64,000 nt of DNA, taken from Actinoplanes sp. DH11 (GTDB lineage: Bacteria > Actinomycetota > Actinomycetes > Mycobacteriales > Micromonosporaceae). Under the pieces are notes generated by a model. It was not told the origin of the DNA and made no database searches. It saw nothing but the letters and a program-made list of their open reading frames with translations. Both the position numbers and the translations under genes were made by a program. The DNA is taken from contig NZ_JAHWGU010000003.1 of the NCBI RefSeq assembly GCF_020873875.1, positions 310,001 through 374,000 on the forward strand. The letters are read 5' to 3'. Each line of letters opens with the position of its first letter. The first letter of the stretch is position 1. Shown here one piece after another: positions 1-8,484 of the stretch.

Positions 1-957
1 CCGCAGAACAAGCTCTCGTCCAACCCGGCACAGGCCGCCGACGGTATCCGCGGCACCTACCCGAACACCACCAACCCGATCATCACGGGCAGCGCCGGCA
101 TCCCCGGGTACCAGGCCGGTTCGGTGTTCAAGATGTTCACCATGGTCGCCGCCCTGGAGGCCGGCATGGGCCTGGACACCACGATCAACTCACCGGCCCG
201 GTACCGGTCGCAGTACCGCGACTCGTCCGCACCGGCGCAGTGCGGCGGCTACTGGTGCCCGAGCAACGCCTCCGCGGGTGAGACCGGCGACTTCAACATG
301 TGGACCGGGTTCGGCAGGTCGGTGAACACGTACTTCGTGCCGCTGCAGGAACGGGTCGGCGCGGAGAACGTGGTCGACGTGGCGAAACGGTTCGGCATCT
401 CGTTCCGCTCGTCGGACGACGCCGACCGGGCGAACGACAAGGACGCCGCGCACGACTGGGGTGCCTTCACGCTGGGCGTCTCCCTGTCCACGCCGCTGGA
501 CATCGCGAACGCGTACGCCACCCTGGCCGCCGACGGAAAGTACTGCGAGCCCACCCCGATCGCGTCGATCACCACGGCGGACGGCGCGAAACTCGACGCC
601 GGACAGCCCGACTGCGAACAGGCCACCACCGCCACCGTCGCCCGGCAGGCCCTGGACGCGGCCCGCTGCCCGGTCGGCGACCAGGCCCAGCTCGGCCGCT
701 GCGCCGGGTCGACCGCACCGCAGGTCCGTGACGTCGTCGGTCACCCGGTGTTCGGCAAGACCGGCACCACCGACAACGACAAGACCGCCGCCCTGGTGGC
801 CGGCACCCGCTCCCTCGTGGTGGCCGGGTACCTGGCCAACCCGGACTGGGCGAACCACACCGACCGGATGTCGCACGGCATCGTCAACCCGGCCGTCTAC
901 GAGACGCTCGCCGACTACATGCGCGACAAGCCGGTGGAACAGTTCCCTGCTCCCTGA
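1..957 (+). CDS. Penicillin-binding protein, C-terminal transpeptidase part (5' end outside window)
   Basis: The reading frame is open from the first base, so the gene starts upstream; 318 residues are visible. They form a PBP transpeptidase domain that cross-links peptidoglycan stem peptides outside the membrane. All three active-site motifs are present: SVFK with the nucleophile serine at visible residue 41, SVN at 107-109, and KTGTT at 253-257. The spacing fits class A/B PBPs. The missing part should hold the membrane anchor and, if class A, the glycosyltransferase domain. No PASTA repeats follow the transpeptidase domain. An in-frame start at 124 would cut off the catalytic serine, so it is not the true start. 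Confidence 0.93.
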   Translation, partial: PQNKLSSNPAQAADGIRGTYPNTTNPIITGSAGIPGYQAGSVFKMFTMVAALEAGMGLDTTINSPARYRSQYRDSSAPAQCGGYWCPSNASAGETGDFNMWTGFGRSVNTYFVPLQERVGAENVVDVAKRFGISFRSSDDADRANDKDAAHDWGAFTLGVSLSTPLDIANAYATLAADGKYCEPTPIASITTADGAKLDAGQPDCEQATTATVARQALDAARCPVGDQAQLGRCAGSTAPQVRDVVGHPVFGKTGTTDNDKTAALVAGTRSLVVAGYLANPDWANHTDRMSHGIVNPAVYETLADYMRDKPVEQFPAP

Positions 958-1012
958 CATCAATCCTGGGTATGACAGGGTCGGAGTCGACGGAACCGCA
1001 GATGGGAAACGC

Positions 1013-2215
1013 ATGAACGGCTGGATCGATCACGCTGTCTGGTGGCACGTCTACCCGCTGGGCTTCACCGGCGGGTTGCACGGCGGCCCCGGGCACCGGT
1101 TCGGGCACCTGATCGACTGGCTGGACTACGCCATCGAGCTGGGCGTCAACGGTCTGCAGCTGGGCCCGATCTTCGCCTCCGAGTCGCACGGGTACGACAC
1201 CGTCGACCACTTCCGGATCGACCCGCGGCTCGGCGACGACGCCGACTTCGACAAGCTGGTCAGCGCGGCCCGCGAGCGCGGCATGCGCGTGCTGCTGGAC
1301 GGCGTGTTCAACCATGTGGGCCGGGGTTTCCAGGCGCCGCCGTCCTGGTTCCGGGACTCGGTCTTCGAGGGGCACGGCGCGCTCGTCGAACTCGACCACG
1401 ACAACCCCGAGGTGCAGGGCCACGTGGTGCGGGTGATGGACCACTGGCTGGCGCGCGGTGCGTCCGGGTGGCGGCTGGACGCCGCCTACGCGGTCCAGCC
1501 CGGTTTCTGGAAGCAGACCCTGGCACGGGTACGGGCGAAGCACCCCGACGCCTGGTTCACCGGTGAGGTCATCCACGGGGACTACGCCGCCTACCTGCGC
1601 GACAGCACTCTGGACTCGGTCAGCCAGTACGAGCTGTTCAAGGCCGTCTGGAGCAGCCTGAACGACCGCAACTTCTACGAGCTCGCGTGGGCCCTGGACC
1701 GGCACAACACGATCCTGGACGCGGGTTCGCCGCTCACCTTCGTCGGCAACCACGACGTCACCAGGATCGCCACCCAGCTCAGTGACTTCCGGCACCTGGG
1801 GCACGCCCTGGCGGTGCTGTTCACGACCGGGGGAGTGCCGAGCATCTACTACGGCGACGAGCAGGCGTACCGGGGCCGCAAGGAGGAACGTTTCGGCGGT
1901 GACGACGACATCCGCCCGCTCTTCCCGGCCCGGCCCGGCGACCTGTCGGCGCTCGGCTGGCCCACCTATCACCTGCACCAGCGACTGATCGGCATCCGCC
2001 GCCGGCACCCGTGGCTCGCGCACGCCCGGACCCGGCCGCTGCACCTGGCCAACGAGGCGCTGGCGCTGGAGTCGTCGGCCGGCGACAACCGGCTGATCAC
2101 GCTGCTCAACACCGGTGACGCCGCGTTCACCTTCCCCATCGACCCGGCCGGCCTGACCCCGATCGACGGCGACGGCCGGACCGTCCCGCCGCACAGCTGG
2201 TCGATCCTGGGGTAA
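1013..2215 (+). CDS. GH13 alpha-amylase family glycoside hydrolase
   Basis: A 400-residue enzyme with the conserved GH13 regions: DGVFNH (Asp96), GWRLDAA with the nucleophile Asp156, TGEV with the acid/base Glu185, and NHD with Asp248. It should cleave or transfer alpha-1,4-linked glucans or small alpha-glucosides. There is no signal peptide, so it probably acts in the cytoplasm on imported maltooligosaccharides or glycogen-derived sugars. At about 400 residues it is shorter than typical amylases and has only a brief C-terminal beta domain. The ATG at 1013 starts exactly at the family N-terminus (WWHVYPLGF). Substrate specificity is not visible from the motifs. Confidence 0.93.
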   Translation: MNGWIDHAVWWHVYPLGFTGGLHGGPGHRFGHLIDWLDYAIELGVNGLQLGPIFASESHGYDTVDHFRIDPRLGDDADFDKLVSAARERGMRVLLDGVFNHVGRGFQAPPSWFRDSVFEGHGALVELDHDNPEVQGHVVRVMDHWLARGASGWRLDAAYAVQPGFWKQTLARVRAKHPDAWFTGEVIHGDYAAYLRDSTLDSVSQYELFKAVWSSLNDRNFYELAWALDRHNTILDAGSPLTFVGNHDVTRIATQLSDFRHLGHALAVLFTTGGVPSIYYGDEQAYRGRKEERFGGDDDIRPLFPARPGDLSALGWPTYHLHQRLIGIRRRHPWLAHARTRPLHLANEALALESSAGDNRLITLLNTGDAAFTFPIDPAGLTPIDGDGRTVPPHSWSILG

Positions 2216-2249
2216 GGAGCCGGGCAGTTCCCGACGATCGGCGGGTGAG

Positions 2250-2981
2250 ATGAGCGCGACGATCCTGATCCTGCACCCCGGGATGAGCGACGAGACGTCC
2301 TGGCGGCGGGTCGCCGACCGGCTGCGGCCGCGGTTCGCGGTGATCCTGCGGTGCCGCCGCCGCTACCGCATGGACCTCGACCCGCCCGCCGGGATCGGCG
2401 CCGAGGTGGCCGACACGATCGCGCTGGCCGGCGATGCCCGGCCGGTTCTCGTGGGGCACTCGTCCGGCGGTGTGGTCGCCCTGGAGGCACTGCTCGCCGC
2501 GCCGGACGCGTTCGCCGGGGCGGTCCTCTACGAGCCGCCCGTGGTCACCGGTCTGCCACTCGGCGGCGCGGTCGCCGGGCAGGCCCGGGACGCGCTCGAC
2601 GACGGCCGCTACCGGCACGCCGCCCACCTGTTCCTGCGCGACATCGTCCGGATCCCGCGGACCGCCGCCTGGGTGTCGTCCGTGCTGATCGCCGCCGTCC
2701 CGGGCTGGCGCCGGTTCGTTCCCCGGCAGATCGACGACACGCTCGCGATCGACGCGCTCGGTGACCGGCGGGCCCGGTACGCGGCGGTCCGGCGGCCGGT
2801 GCTGCTGCTCGGCGGCGACCGCAGCCCCGGGCACCTGGGGGAGCGGCTGGACGCCCTGGCCGCGGTCCTGCCGCACGCCGAGCGGGTGACGCTGCGCGGC
2901 CGGGGCCACGGCGCGAACACGAGCGCCCCGGATCAGGTGGCCGCCGTCGTCGCCGGTTTCGCCGCCCGGATCGAGCCCTGA
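2250..2981 (+). CDS. Alpha/beta-fold hydrolase
   Basis: A 243-residue alpha/beta hydrolase. The nucleophile elbow GHSSGG places the catalytic serine at residue 71; a late Asp in GGDRS and a C-terminal His in GRGHGAN complete a plausible triad. It has no signal peptide and is probably a cytosolic esterase or lipase-like enzyme of unknown substrate. It lies 34 bp after the GH13 gene and may be cotranscribed with it. Its last 49 bp overlap the 3' end of the convergent phosphoesterase gene. Confidence 0.88.
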   Translation: MSATILILHPGMSDETSWRRVADRLRPRFAVILRCRRRYRMDLDPPAGIGAEVADTIALAGDARPVLVGHSSGGVVALEALLAAPDAFAGAVLYEPPVVTGLPLGGAVAGQARDALDDGRYRHAAHLFLRDIVRIPRTAAWVSSVLIAAVPGWRRFVPRQIDDTLAIDALGDRRARYAAVRRPVLLLGGDRSPGHLGERLDALAAVLPHAERVTLRGRGHGANTSAPDQVAAVVAGFAARIEP

Positions 2982-4912
2982 CCGGCGGTCCGGGCCAGCG
3001 TGATCCGGTCGATCTCGGTGAACGGCTGCTTGGTGCCGGGCAGGGCGTCGGCCAGGCTGCGGATGGTCATCGTGGTGCGCGCGCCGCGGGCCGCCGGGAC
3101 CACGTCGACGGCGATGAACGCGTAGTTGTCGTACCTGACCTGCGACCAGTCCACGGTCTCCGGGACGCGCCGGCCGGCCGGCTGACCGGACTTCTTGATC
3201 TCGCGGGGTTCCGCTGCCCACACGTAGCTGTTCACGATGTTCCCGGTGTTGTTCTCGACCGAGTTCGGCCCGCCCGGCGGCCGGTAGCCACGGAAGCGCT
3301 GACCGGACGGCAGCAGCTGTGGCCCGGTGGGCTTCACCCCGGGCGGCGGTGGCGCGGCGGGACCTGGCGCCTGGCGGAACGGGTAGCGCTGCCGGCCACC
3401 CGAGCCGACACAGAGGTACGTGACACCGTCCGTCACCGGGAACACCGTCGAGCCGTCGGGCGCGGGGCGGGTGCGCCGGCCGTACCGGATGGGGTCGGTG
3501 CGTTCCAGCAGATGGTTGTGTCCCTGCACGACCAGGTCCACCTGGTATTCGCTGAACAACGGGTCCAGCGCGTCGCGGACGCCGCCGTCGGACGCGTGGT
3601 TGTTCGTCGTCGAATACGCGCAGTGGTGCAGGAAGGCGACGACGAAATCGATGTCCGGCCGATCCGTCCGCCATTGCTTCAGGGTCCGTTTCAACCAGCT
3701 CACCTGCACGCCCCCGGAATAGCCGGTGTTGGTCTGCAACTCGGCGGAGAGCTCATTGGCGTCGACCGACACGACAGCGACGTTGCCGTAGACGAATTTG
3801 TAGACCGACGGGCAGGTGCGCGGCCCGTTCGAGGGGAAATCGAGCCGTTCCACCAGACCGCCGTACCCGTGTGCCGGGCTGTCGCCGAGGAAACGCGTCT
3901 TCCCGTACAGCGGTTCCATGTCGTGATTGCCGGTCGCGAACATCCACGGCGTCGAGGCGGCGAGGGGCTCGATCTGATTCAGGAACACATCCCAGACGTA
4001 CGGGTTGTACAGGTTCCGGCCTTTCGGCGCGATCCTCGTCAGCGCCGTCGTGTCGTCGGCGGGCAGACCCGACCCGGACGGGTTGGCGTAACAGATGTCG
4101 CCGGCGAGCAGCGTGAACACCGGCTGCTGGGTCGCCATCAGCAGGGTCTGGGTGAGCGCCGGCCGCTTGTCGGTGCCGTGCACGCCGGCCACCGGATCGT
4201 CCGGCAGGTAGGTGTTGCCGTCGAACACGCCGGCCGGCCACGTCCCGCCGGCGGCCGTCACCGACTTCGGGTTCTGTCCCCAGGCGTAGCGCGGATCGGT
4301 GGGTGCGGTGTTCGTCCCGACGTCGGCGAACGCGGTGAACGTGAACGGGGCCGGGACGACCGAGGTCCGTGCCGGCGCGGTGGAGAAGTGCGCCTCGCCG
4401 CTGACGGTGCCGTCGGAGAGGCGTACCCGGTAGTGGTAGATCGAGCCGGGCCGCAGCCCGTCCATCTTCGCCTTGAGGTAGAACTGACTGCCGATCGGCC
4501 CGCCCGGGATGGCGTACTGGCCGACGAGGTGCCGGATGTCGGCCTCGAACCGGCTGCCGTACTGGCCGGGAACGGAACCGACCTCCACGTAGGCGCGCAG
4601 TTTTGCCGGCAGCGACCCGGTCTTGCTCACCAGTTGCGCGGTGAGCGCCATCGCCGGCCGCAGATCGCCGTCGGCGCCGGGCACGAAGGACAGGTGCCGC
4701 CCGGCGACGACCACGCCGGCCGCGCCCGCCGTGCCGCCGCCGGCGGCGAAGGCCGCGCTGGCCAGGTGGAACTGGGCGTACGCGTAACCACCCGCCCCCG
4801 CCATGACGGCCCGGAGCATGGTGCGCCGGGTGACCCGTTCACGCGCCAGAGCGTGCGCGTTCCAGTCGCTGCATTCGTCGACGGTCTCGAACTCCAGGGG
4901 CACGCCTGCCAT
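2933..4912 (-). CDS. Secreted metallophosphoesterase, purple-acid-phosphatase-like
   Basis: A 659-residue protein. The N-terminus has a twin-arginine-like signal (RRTMLRAVMAG, then an Ala/Gly-rich segment to about residue 55), suggesting folded export. A fibronectin-like region of about 130 residues precedes a calcineurin-type phosphoesterase domain with GDICYAN, GNHD, HHC and GHNH metal-ligand motifs, the order seen in purple acid phosphatases. It probably hydrolyses phosphate esters outside the cell. The gene overlaps the preceding convergent hydrolase by 49 bp. No Pho-box-like repeats were recognised upstream. Confidence 0.88.
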   Translation of the reverse strand: MAGVPLEFETVDECSDWNAHALARERVTRRTMLRAVMAGAGGYAYAQFHLASAAFAAGGGTAGAAGVVVAGRHLSFVPGADGDLRPAMALTAQLVSKTGSLPAKLRAYVEVGSVPGQYGSRFEADIRHLVGQYAIPGGPIGSQFYLKAKMDGLRPGSIYHYRVRLSDGTVSGEAHFSTAPARTSVVPAPFTFTAFADVGTNTAPTDPRYAWGQNPKSVTAAGGTWPAGVFDGNTYLPDDPVAGVHGTDKRPALTQTLLMATQQPVFTLLAGDICYANPSGSGLPADDTTALTRIAPKGRNLYNPYVWDVFLNQIEPLAASTPWMFATGNHDMEPLYGKTRFLGDSPAHGYGGLVERLDFPSNGPRTCPSVYKFVYGNVAVVSVDANELSAELQTNTGYSGGVQVSWLKRTLKQWRTDRPDIDFVVAFLHHCAYSTTNNHASDGGVRDALDPLFSEYQVDLVVQGHNHLLERTDPIRYGRRTRPAPDGSTVFPVTDGVTYLCVGSGGRQRYPFRQAPGPAAPPPPGVKPTGPQLLPSGQRFRGYRPPGGPNSVENNTGNIVNSYVWAAEPREIKKSGQPAGRRVPETVDWSQVRYDNYAFIAVDVVPAARGARTTMTIRSLADALPGTKQPFTEIDRITLARTAGQGSIRAAKPATTAAT

Positions 4913-4957
4913 CGTGCCCGGATCCCGGCCTCCAGACCGCCCGAAATGCCGGAATCT

Positions 4958-4982
4958 GTTTGAGTTTCGGGACGCCGGGTAG
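4958..4982 (+). promoter_or_regulatory. Candidate SigB-type stress promoter
   Basis: GTTT at 4958-4961 and GGGTAG at 4977-4982 are separated by 15 bases. This matches the streptomycete SigB-family consensus GNNT-N14-16-GGGTAY except for the last base. The predicted transcript would begin about 20 bases upstream of the small ORF at 5009, with its Shine-Dalgarno in the leader. A similar arrangement lies upstream of the PRC-barrel gene at 46221. Confidence 0.5.
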
Positions 4983-5008
4983 GTGATCTCCGGTGAGAGG
5001 AGGCACTC

Positions 5009-5176
5009 ATGGCTGTGACCGATCCTGATAAGTACCCGCCGCTGGACCCGGGTGTGCCGATCCCGGACGACCCGGGCGAGCTGTCACCGGACAACCCGGA
5101 TCCGCTGCCGCCGGCACCCGCCGAGCCCGCACCGGAACCGGCGACCGAGCCGGGCGCCGTTCCCGAGCCCGCCTGA
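5009..5176 (+). CDS. Small proline-rich acidic protein (55 aa)
   Basis: A short ORF of 55 residues with a strong Shine-Dalgarno (GAGAGGAGG) six bases before the ATG. The product is about one third proline with many Asp and Glu residues, and repeats PxP, PAEPAPEP and similar units; no hydrophobic segment or cysteine is present. It is probably disordered. The good ribosome site, the SigB-like promoter and a strong terminator directly after it argue that this is a real gene. Function unknown. Confidence 0.7.
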   Translation: MAVTDPDKYPPLDPGVPIPDDPGELSPDNPDPLPPAPAEPAPEPATEPGAVPEPA

Positions 5177-5188
5177 CACCGGCTTCAC

Positions 5189-5220
5189 CGGCCGGGCCGA
5201 GAACGTCCTCGGCCCGGCCG
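5189..5220. terminator. Perfect 13-bp hairpin, probably bidirectional terminator
   Basis: Positions 5189-5201 pair perfectly with 5208-5220 around a six-base loop. The hairpin sits between the end of the small ORF (5176) and the end of the convergent gene (5240). No U-tract follows, as is usual in actinomycetes. Confidence 0.7.
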
Positions 5221-5239
5221 TCGTCTCGTCGGCGGCCGG

Positions 5240-6004
5240 TCAGCCGGCGCGGTCGCCCAGCCACAGCCGCAGCGGCCCGCCGCCTGCGTCGCTGCCGTTC
5301 CCTCCGTCGCGCGCTGAATCGCTGGAGCCTCCGGCATCGGCCGCGCTCTCGGCGTGCACCAGGCCCTCCTCCTGCGCGAACTCCAGGCCGGCCCGCAACT
5401 CCGCCTCCCCGACAAGCAGTCGCTGACCGAGTTCGGTCATTGTCGTCTCGAACGGTGGCCGGGGTGTCCAACGCACGATCGACTCCACGTCCTGCGCCAG
5501 GCTGGCCGGCCGGTTACGGGTGTCGCGGCCCCGCGCCACCCAGACCGGCGGCGTGATCAGCGGCTCCGGCCAGAACCGCAGCAGCCAGTGGAACCGGTTA
5601 GCGCTCTCGTCGCCGCGCCGCGCGATCCGCACCCGGAACCACTCGGCGTCACCGAGCACGAGGTCGACCTGGTCGCCCGGACCGTCCGTCACCCAGGCAA
5701 GCGAGATGCCGCCCGAACTCGACCGGTACGGCGTCTCCAGCACGTCGTCGAACTCGCCGCCCGCGCCGGCCGGCTCGGTGTCGTGCAGCTCCAGCCGGAT
5801 CACGTGGGCCGCCAGGTCCGGCGCCTCCGCCGTGATCCATCCGGCGCCCGAGCCGGCGAAAGTCCCGTTCGGGGAGTCACCCCGATCCCGATGGTGGGGT
5901 ATCACCGGCTCCTCGTCGGGCCACCCCACCGAGGGGTCCTGCAGCACGAGCAGGCTGTAGTCGGGCAGGTAGTCGTCGCTGTCGAACGCCCGAACCGTGG
6001 CCAC
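5240..6004 (-). CDS. Hypothetical protein, immunity-like context
   Basis: A 254-residue soluble protein of no family I recognise. The N-terminal 130 residues are rich in beta-type sequence (YSLLVLQDPS, GWITAEAPDLAAHVIRLELHD). Residues around 165-205 (MTELGQRLLVGEAELRAGLEFAQEEGLV) could form a small helical or winged-helix unit. The tail is Gly/Ser/Asp rich. It is last in a minus-strand series of three small unrelated genes, the middle one SUKH-like, which suggests orphan immunity or contact-dependent genes. That link is inference from context only. Confidence 0.75.
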   Translation of the reverse strand: MATVRAFDSDDYLPDYSLLVLQDPSVGWPDEEPVIPHHRDRGDSPNGTFAGSGAGWITAEAPDLAAHVIRLELHDTEPAGAGGEFDDVLETPYRSSSGGISLAWVTDGPGDQVDLVLGDAEWFRVRIARRGDESANRFHWLLRFWPEPLITPPVWVARGRDTRNRPASLAQDVESIVRWTPRPPFETTMTELGQRLLVGEAELRAGLEFAQEEGLVHAESAADAGGSSDSARDGGNGSDAGGGPLRLWLGDRAG

Positions 6005-6082
6005 GCCTCAACCTAACGCCAATCCCGCCGCCCCAGCACCGGTCCCCGTCATCTCCGCAGCCCGGCCCGCGCCCGGTGGTCG

Positions 6083-6589
6083 TCAGGACAGCCAGCGATC
6101 CAGGGTGGCGGGCCAGAAGTGGTTGTCGTGGGAACCGTCGCCGATCGCGGGCGGGTCGAGGGCCCGGATGTGCTCGAGCACTGCCGCGATCTCTGCGAAC
6201 GCCTGTTCCTCGGCCTCGACGTCGGCGTCCCAGCGGCCGACCGCCTCGGAGCCGGCCAGCCAGGTGCCGACCAGATGTATTGAGCACAGCCACTGGATAA
6301 TCGTCGAGTTCACGAATCGGGTGCTGCCGTCCGGCTGCCATTGGAGCACCTCGCCGCTGCCCGGAACGGCGCCGAGGACGCCCTGGTTCGAAGCCAGCCG
6401 GTAGCGTCCCGGTTGTGCCTGGAAAGACACCTCGCCGACCACGCCGTCGAGGATCGGCACGCCGGTGGACACCAGTGCGGTCTTCTGCGGTTCCGGCAGC
6501 TTCCACGTCGTAACCTCGAGCTCCGAGGCTCGTATCACCCGGCCGGCGCCCGCCCAGGCCGCGAGGGCCGCGAAATCGGGAAGAAGCAT
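6083..6589 (-). CDS. SUKH-4-like immunity protein
   Basis: A 168-residue protein resembling the SUKH-4 group of the SUKH superfamily. Visible hallmarks are LVSTGVPIL near residue 40, a short beta-rich middle (YRLASNQG, GEVLQWQPDGS), and FVNSTIIQWLCSIHLVG, which fits the family's V-N-S-x-L-x-x-F-x segment. SUKH proteins typically neutralise polymorphic toxins in the cytoplasm by direct binding. No toxin gene lies beside it, so it may be an orphan immunity gene. Family assignment rests on motif memory. Confidence 0.7.
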   Translation of the reverse strand: MLLPDFAALAAWAGAGRVIRASELEVTTWKLPEPQKTALVSTGVPILDGVVGEVSFQAQPGRYRLASNQGVLGAVPGSGEVLQWQPDGSTRFVNSTIIQWLCSIHLVGTWLAGSEAVGRWDADVEAEEQAFAEIAAVLEHIRALDPPAIGDGSHDNHFWPATLDRWLS

Positions 6590-6650
6590 ATCGGCAAGAA
6601 TAGTCCATCATGGATGAACCTGACTTTTGGGAGTCCCGGTGGTTTCGCGG

Positions 6651-7064
6651 TCAAAGGCGTTCGGTGTTGCGGAACCAGCCGACGGCCGGGGCGCTCGCGA
6701 ACTGGTCCTCCTGCTCCGCCCACCGTTCCCACATGCCCGCCGGTGACTCGGCGGGTGCCCGCACGTCCGTGGGGCACGCCGGTTTGTGAAGGCAGCCGGG
6801 GAGTCCGGCGAGCGCGGCGGTGCGGTGTTCCGCCCACGCCCGGGCGAGCTGACTGCCGGTGAGCCGGTGCAGCAGGTAGACGCGCGGGTCGTAGTCCCAC
6901 GTGCGGCCCGGCTCGTCGGCGGTCACCATGACGAACCAGTACTCGGAGCTGTCGAACAGCGCCAGCCCGGTCGTCGGCCCGTCGTACCAGCCGCTGAACC
7001 ACAGTTTCCGCACCCCGGTGACCTCCGGCAAGCCGGTCAGGCGGGACCTCGGATGCAACCACAC
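6651..7064 (-). CDS. Hypothetical protein (137 aa)
   Basis: A cytosolic 137-residue protein with many aromatic residues (WFSGWYDGPTTGLALFD, EYWFVMVTADEP). The early part predicts beta strands and the C-terminal part helices. The GTG start at 7064 follows a TAGCAT hexamer by six bases on the minus strand (7071-7076), which would suit a leaderless transcript; no Shine-Dalgarno is seen. It precedes the SUKH-like gene on the same strand (61-bp gap). No family recognised. Confidence 0.7.
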   Translation of the reverse strand: MWLHPRSRLTGLPEVTGVRKLWFSGWYDGPTTGLALFDSSEYWFVMVTADEPGRTWDYDPRVYLLHRLTGSQLARAWAEHRTAALAGLPGCLHKPACPTDVRAPAESPAGMWERWAEQEDQFASAPAVGWFRNTERL

Positions 7065-7122
7065 ATGTCGATGCTAATGGTGACTGGTGCGGGCCTGGGT
7101 GATCGCGGGCAGAATCGGGGTC

Positions 7123-7995
7123 ATGAACGACTTGGGACGATACGGGCTGTGGGTGCCGCAGCGGATCTGGCCGGACGACCCGGACGCGGTCGCCGAGGCG
7201 GCTCGTGAGGTAGAGGGACTCGGGTTCTCGGCGATCTGGGTGGGCGGCAGCCCCGACGATGACCTCGCCCTGGCCGAGGCCATTCTCGGCGCCACCGGCT
7301 CGCTCATGGTGGGCACCAGCATCGTGGACATCTGGACCAGCGACGGCGACCGGCTGGCGGCGTCGCACGCGCGGATCCGGGACCGGTTCCCGGGGCGGTT
7401 CTACCTCGGGATCGGCTCCGGGCACGCGCCGACCGCCGAGTCGCGCGGGCAGTCGTACACCAAGCCGCTGAGCCGGCTGCGGGAACTGCTCGTCGGCCCG
7501 CTCGCGTCGGTGCCGGTGGACGAGCGGATGATCGCGGCGCTCGGCCCGAAGACCTTGGAAACGGCGGCGGAGCTGACGGCAGGGGCCCTGCCGTACCTGA
7601 TGCCGCCCGCGCACACCGAGCAGGCCCGGCGGATCCTCGGGGACGCGACGTTGCTGGTCCCCGAGCAGAAGGTGTTCCTCGGCACCGACGCGGCCGCCGC
7701 CCGAGCCGGTGCGCGCCGTGCGCTGAAGATGTACCTGGGGTTGCCGAACTACACGCGGCAGCTGGCGAAGTTTGGTCTGGACGAGTCGGACCTGGCCGGT
7801 GACGGCAGCGACCGGTTCATCGACTCGGCGGTGGCGTGGGGTGACGCCGCGGCGGTGCGGGCCGGGGTGGACGCGCACCTGGCCGCCGGCGCCGACCACG
7901 TGGCGGTGCAGGTCCTCGTCGCCGACGGGATGCCGCCTTCTCTGCCGCGCGACGAGTGGCGGCAGCTCGCCGGGGTCCTGGGCCTCATGTCGTGA
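7123..7995 (+). CDS. LLM-class F420-dependent oxidoreductase
   Basis: A 290-residue luciferase-like monooxygenase-fold protein of the F420-using group. Typical segments are visible: a first strand GRYGLWVPQRIW, GFSAIWVGG, LMVGTSIVDIW, the FYLGIGSGHAP turn, a middle LGPKTLETAAELTAGALPY, and YTRQLAKFGLDESDL near the C-terminus. Such enzymes reduce or oxidise small substrates with coenzyme F420 in the cytosol. The ATG at 7123 is preferred over a GTG at 7087 because the family begins there. The stop overlaps the GTG start of the following gene remnant. Confidence 0.92.
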   Translation: MNDLGRYGLWVPQRIWPDDPDAVAEAAREVEGLGFSAIWVGGSPDDDLALAEAILGATGSLMVGTSIVDIWTSDGDRLAASHARIRDRFPGRFYLGIGSGHAPTAESRGQSYTKPLSRLRELLVGPLASVPVDERMIAALGPKTLETAAELTAGALPYLMPPAHTEQARRILGDATLLVPEQKVFLGTDAAAARAGARRALKMYLGLPNYTRQLAKFGLDESDLAGDGSDRFIDSAVAWGDAAAVRAGVDAHLAAGADHVAVQVLVADGMPPSLPRDEWRQLAGVLGLMS

Positions 7996-8409
7996 GAGCG
8001 GGACGGACCGGTGCCCGCCCGGCAGGTTTCCTGCTGGAGTGCTTGCTCCGGGCCGGGATGCGCGATGTCGTCACGGTGGAGCCGGCGGCGGGCGGACTCG
8101 CGGCGCTCGCGGGCATCGCCACCCGCCGGGACGCGCCTCCGGTGTTCGTCAAGGCCTTCGCCGACGCGCCGGCCGACGACGTCTTCGTCACGGAGGCCGA
8201 AGGGCTGGCTGGTCCACCTCGCCACCGCTGGAGGCACAACGGTCTTCGCGGTCTACGCGGAGCTGACCCGCCTCGACGGCGACTGGCGCGCCCGCATGCC
8301 GGTCATCCAGCTGCGCCAACACCTCGCCGTGCTGGCCCAGTTCGACGACGACTGGGGAGCGGCCGACCAGATCCGGGCGACCCTCGCCCCCTTCCGGACG
8401 CGCACCTGA
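7992..8409 (+). pseudogene. Fructosamine kinase remnant, internal deletion with frameshift
   Basis: The GTG at 7992 overlaps the previous stop (GTGA), as expected for a coupled gene. The first frame encodes a fructosamine/ketosamine-3-kinase N-terminus (GGLAALAGIATRRD, VFVKAFADAPADDVF, EAEGLA) up to about 8208. The matching family C-terminus (VFAVYAELTRLDGDW then RMPVIQLRQHLAVLAQFDDDWG) continues in a different frame to 8409. The central lobe with the ATP-binding and catalytic HGD region is missing. About 140 residues remain of a family size near 260-290, so it should be inactive. Confidence 0.65.
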
Positions 8410-8484
8410 GCACACAAGATCGGCATCCGTCATCACCGGCCGGGCAACAGCGATCGATGTGTTGACGGAGGTCGCGAGCGGCTC

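Noticed and set aside
461..2215. Long open frame suggesting a PBP-amylase fusion
   Set aside because: The part before 1013 is an Arg/Pro/Ser-rich shadow frame of the penicillin-binding protein; the GH13 domain starts cleanly at the ATG at 1013.
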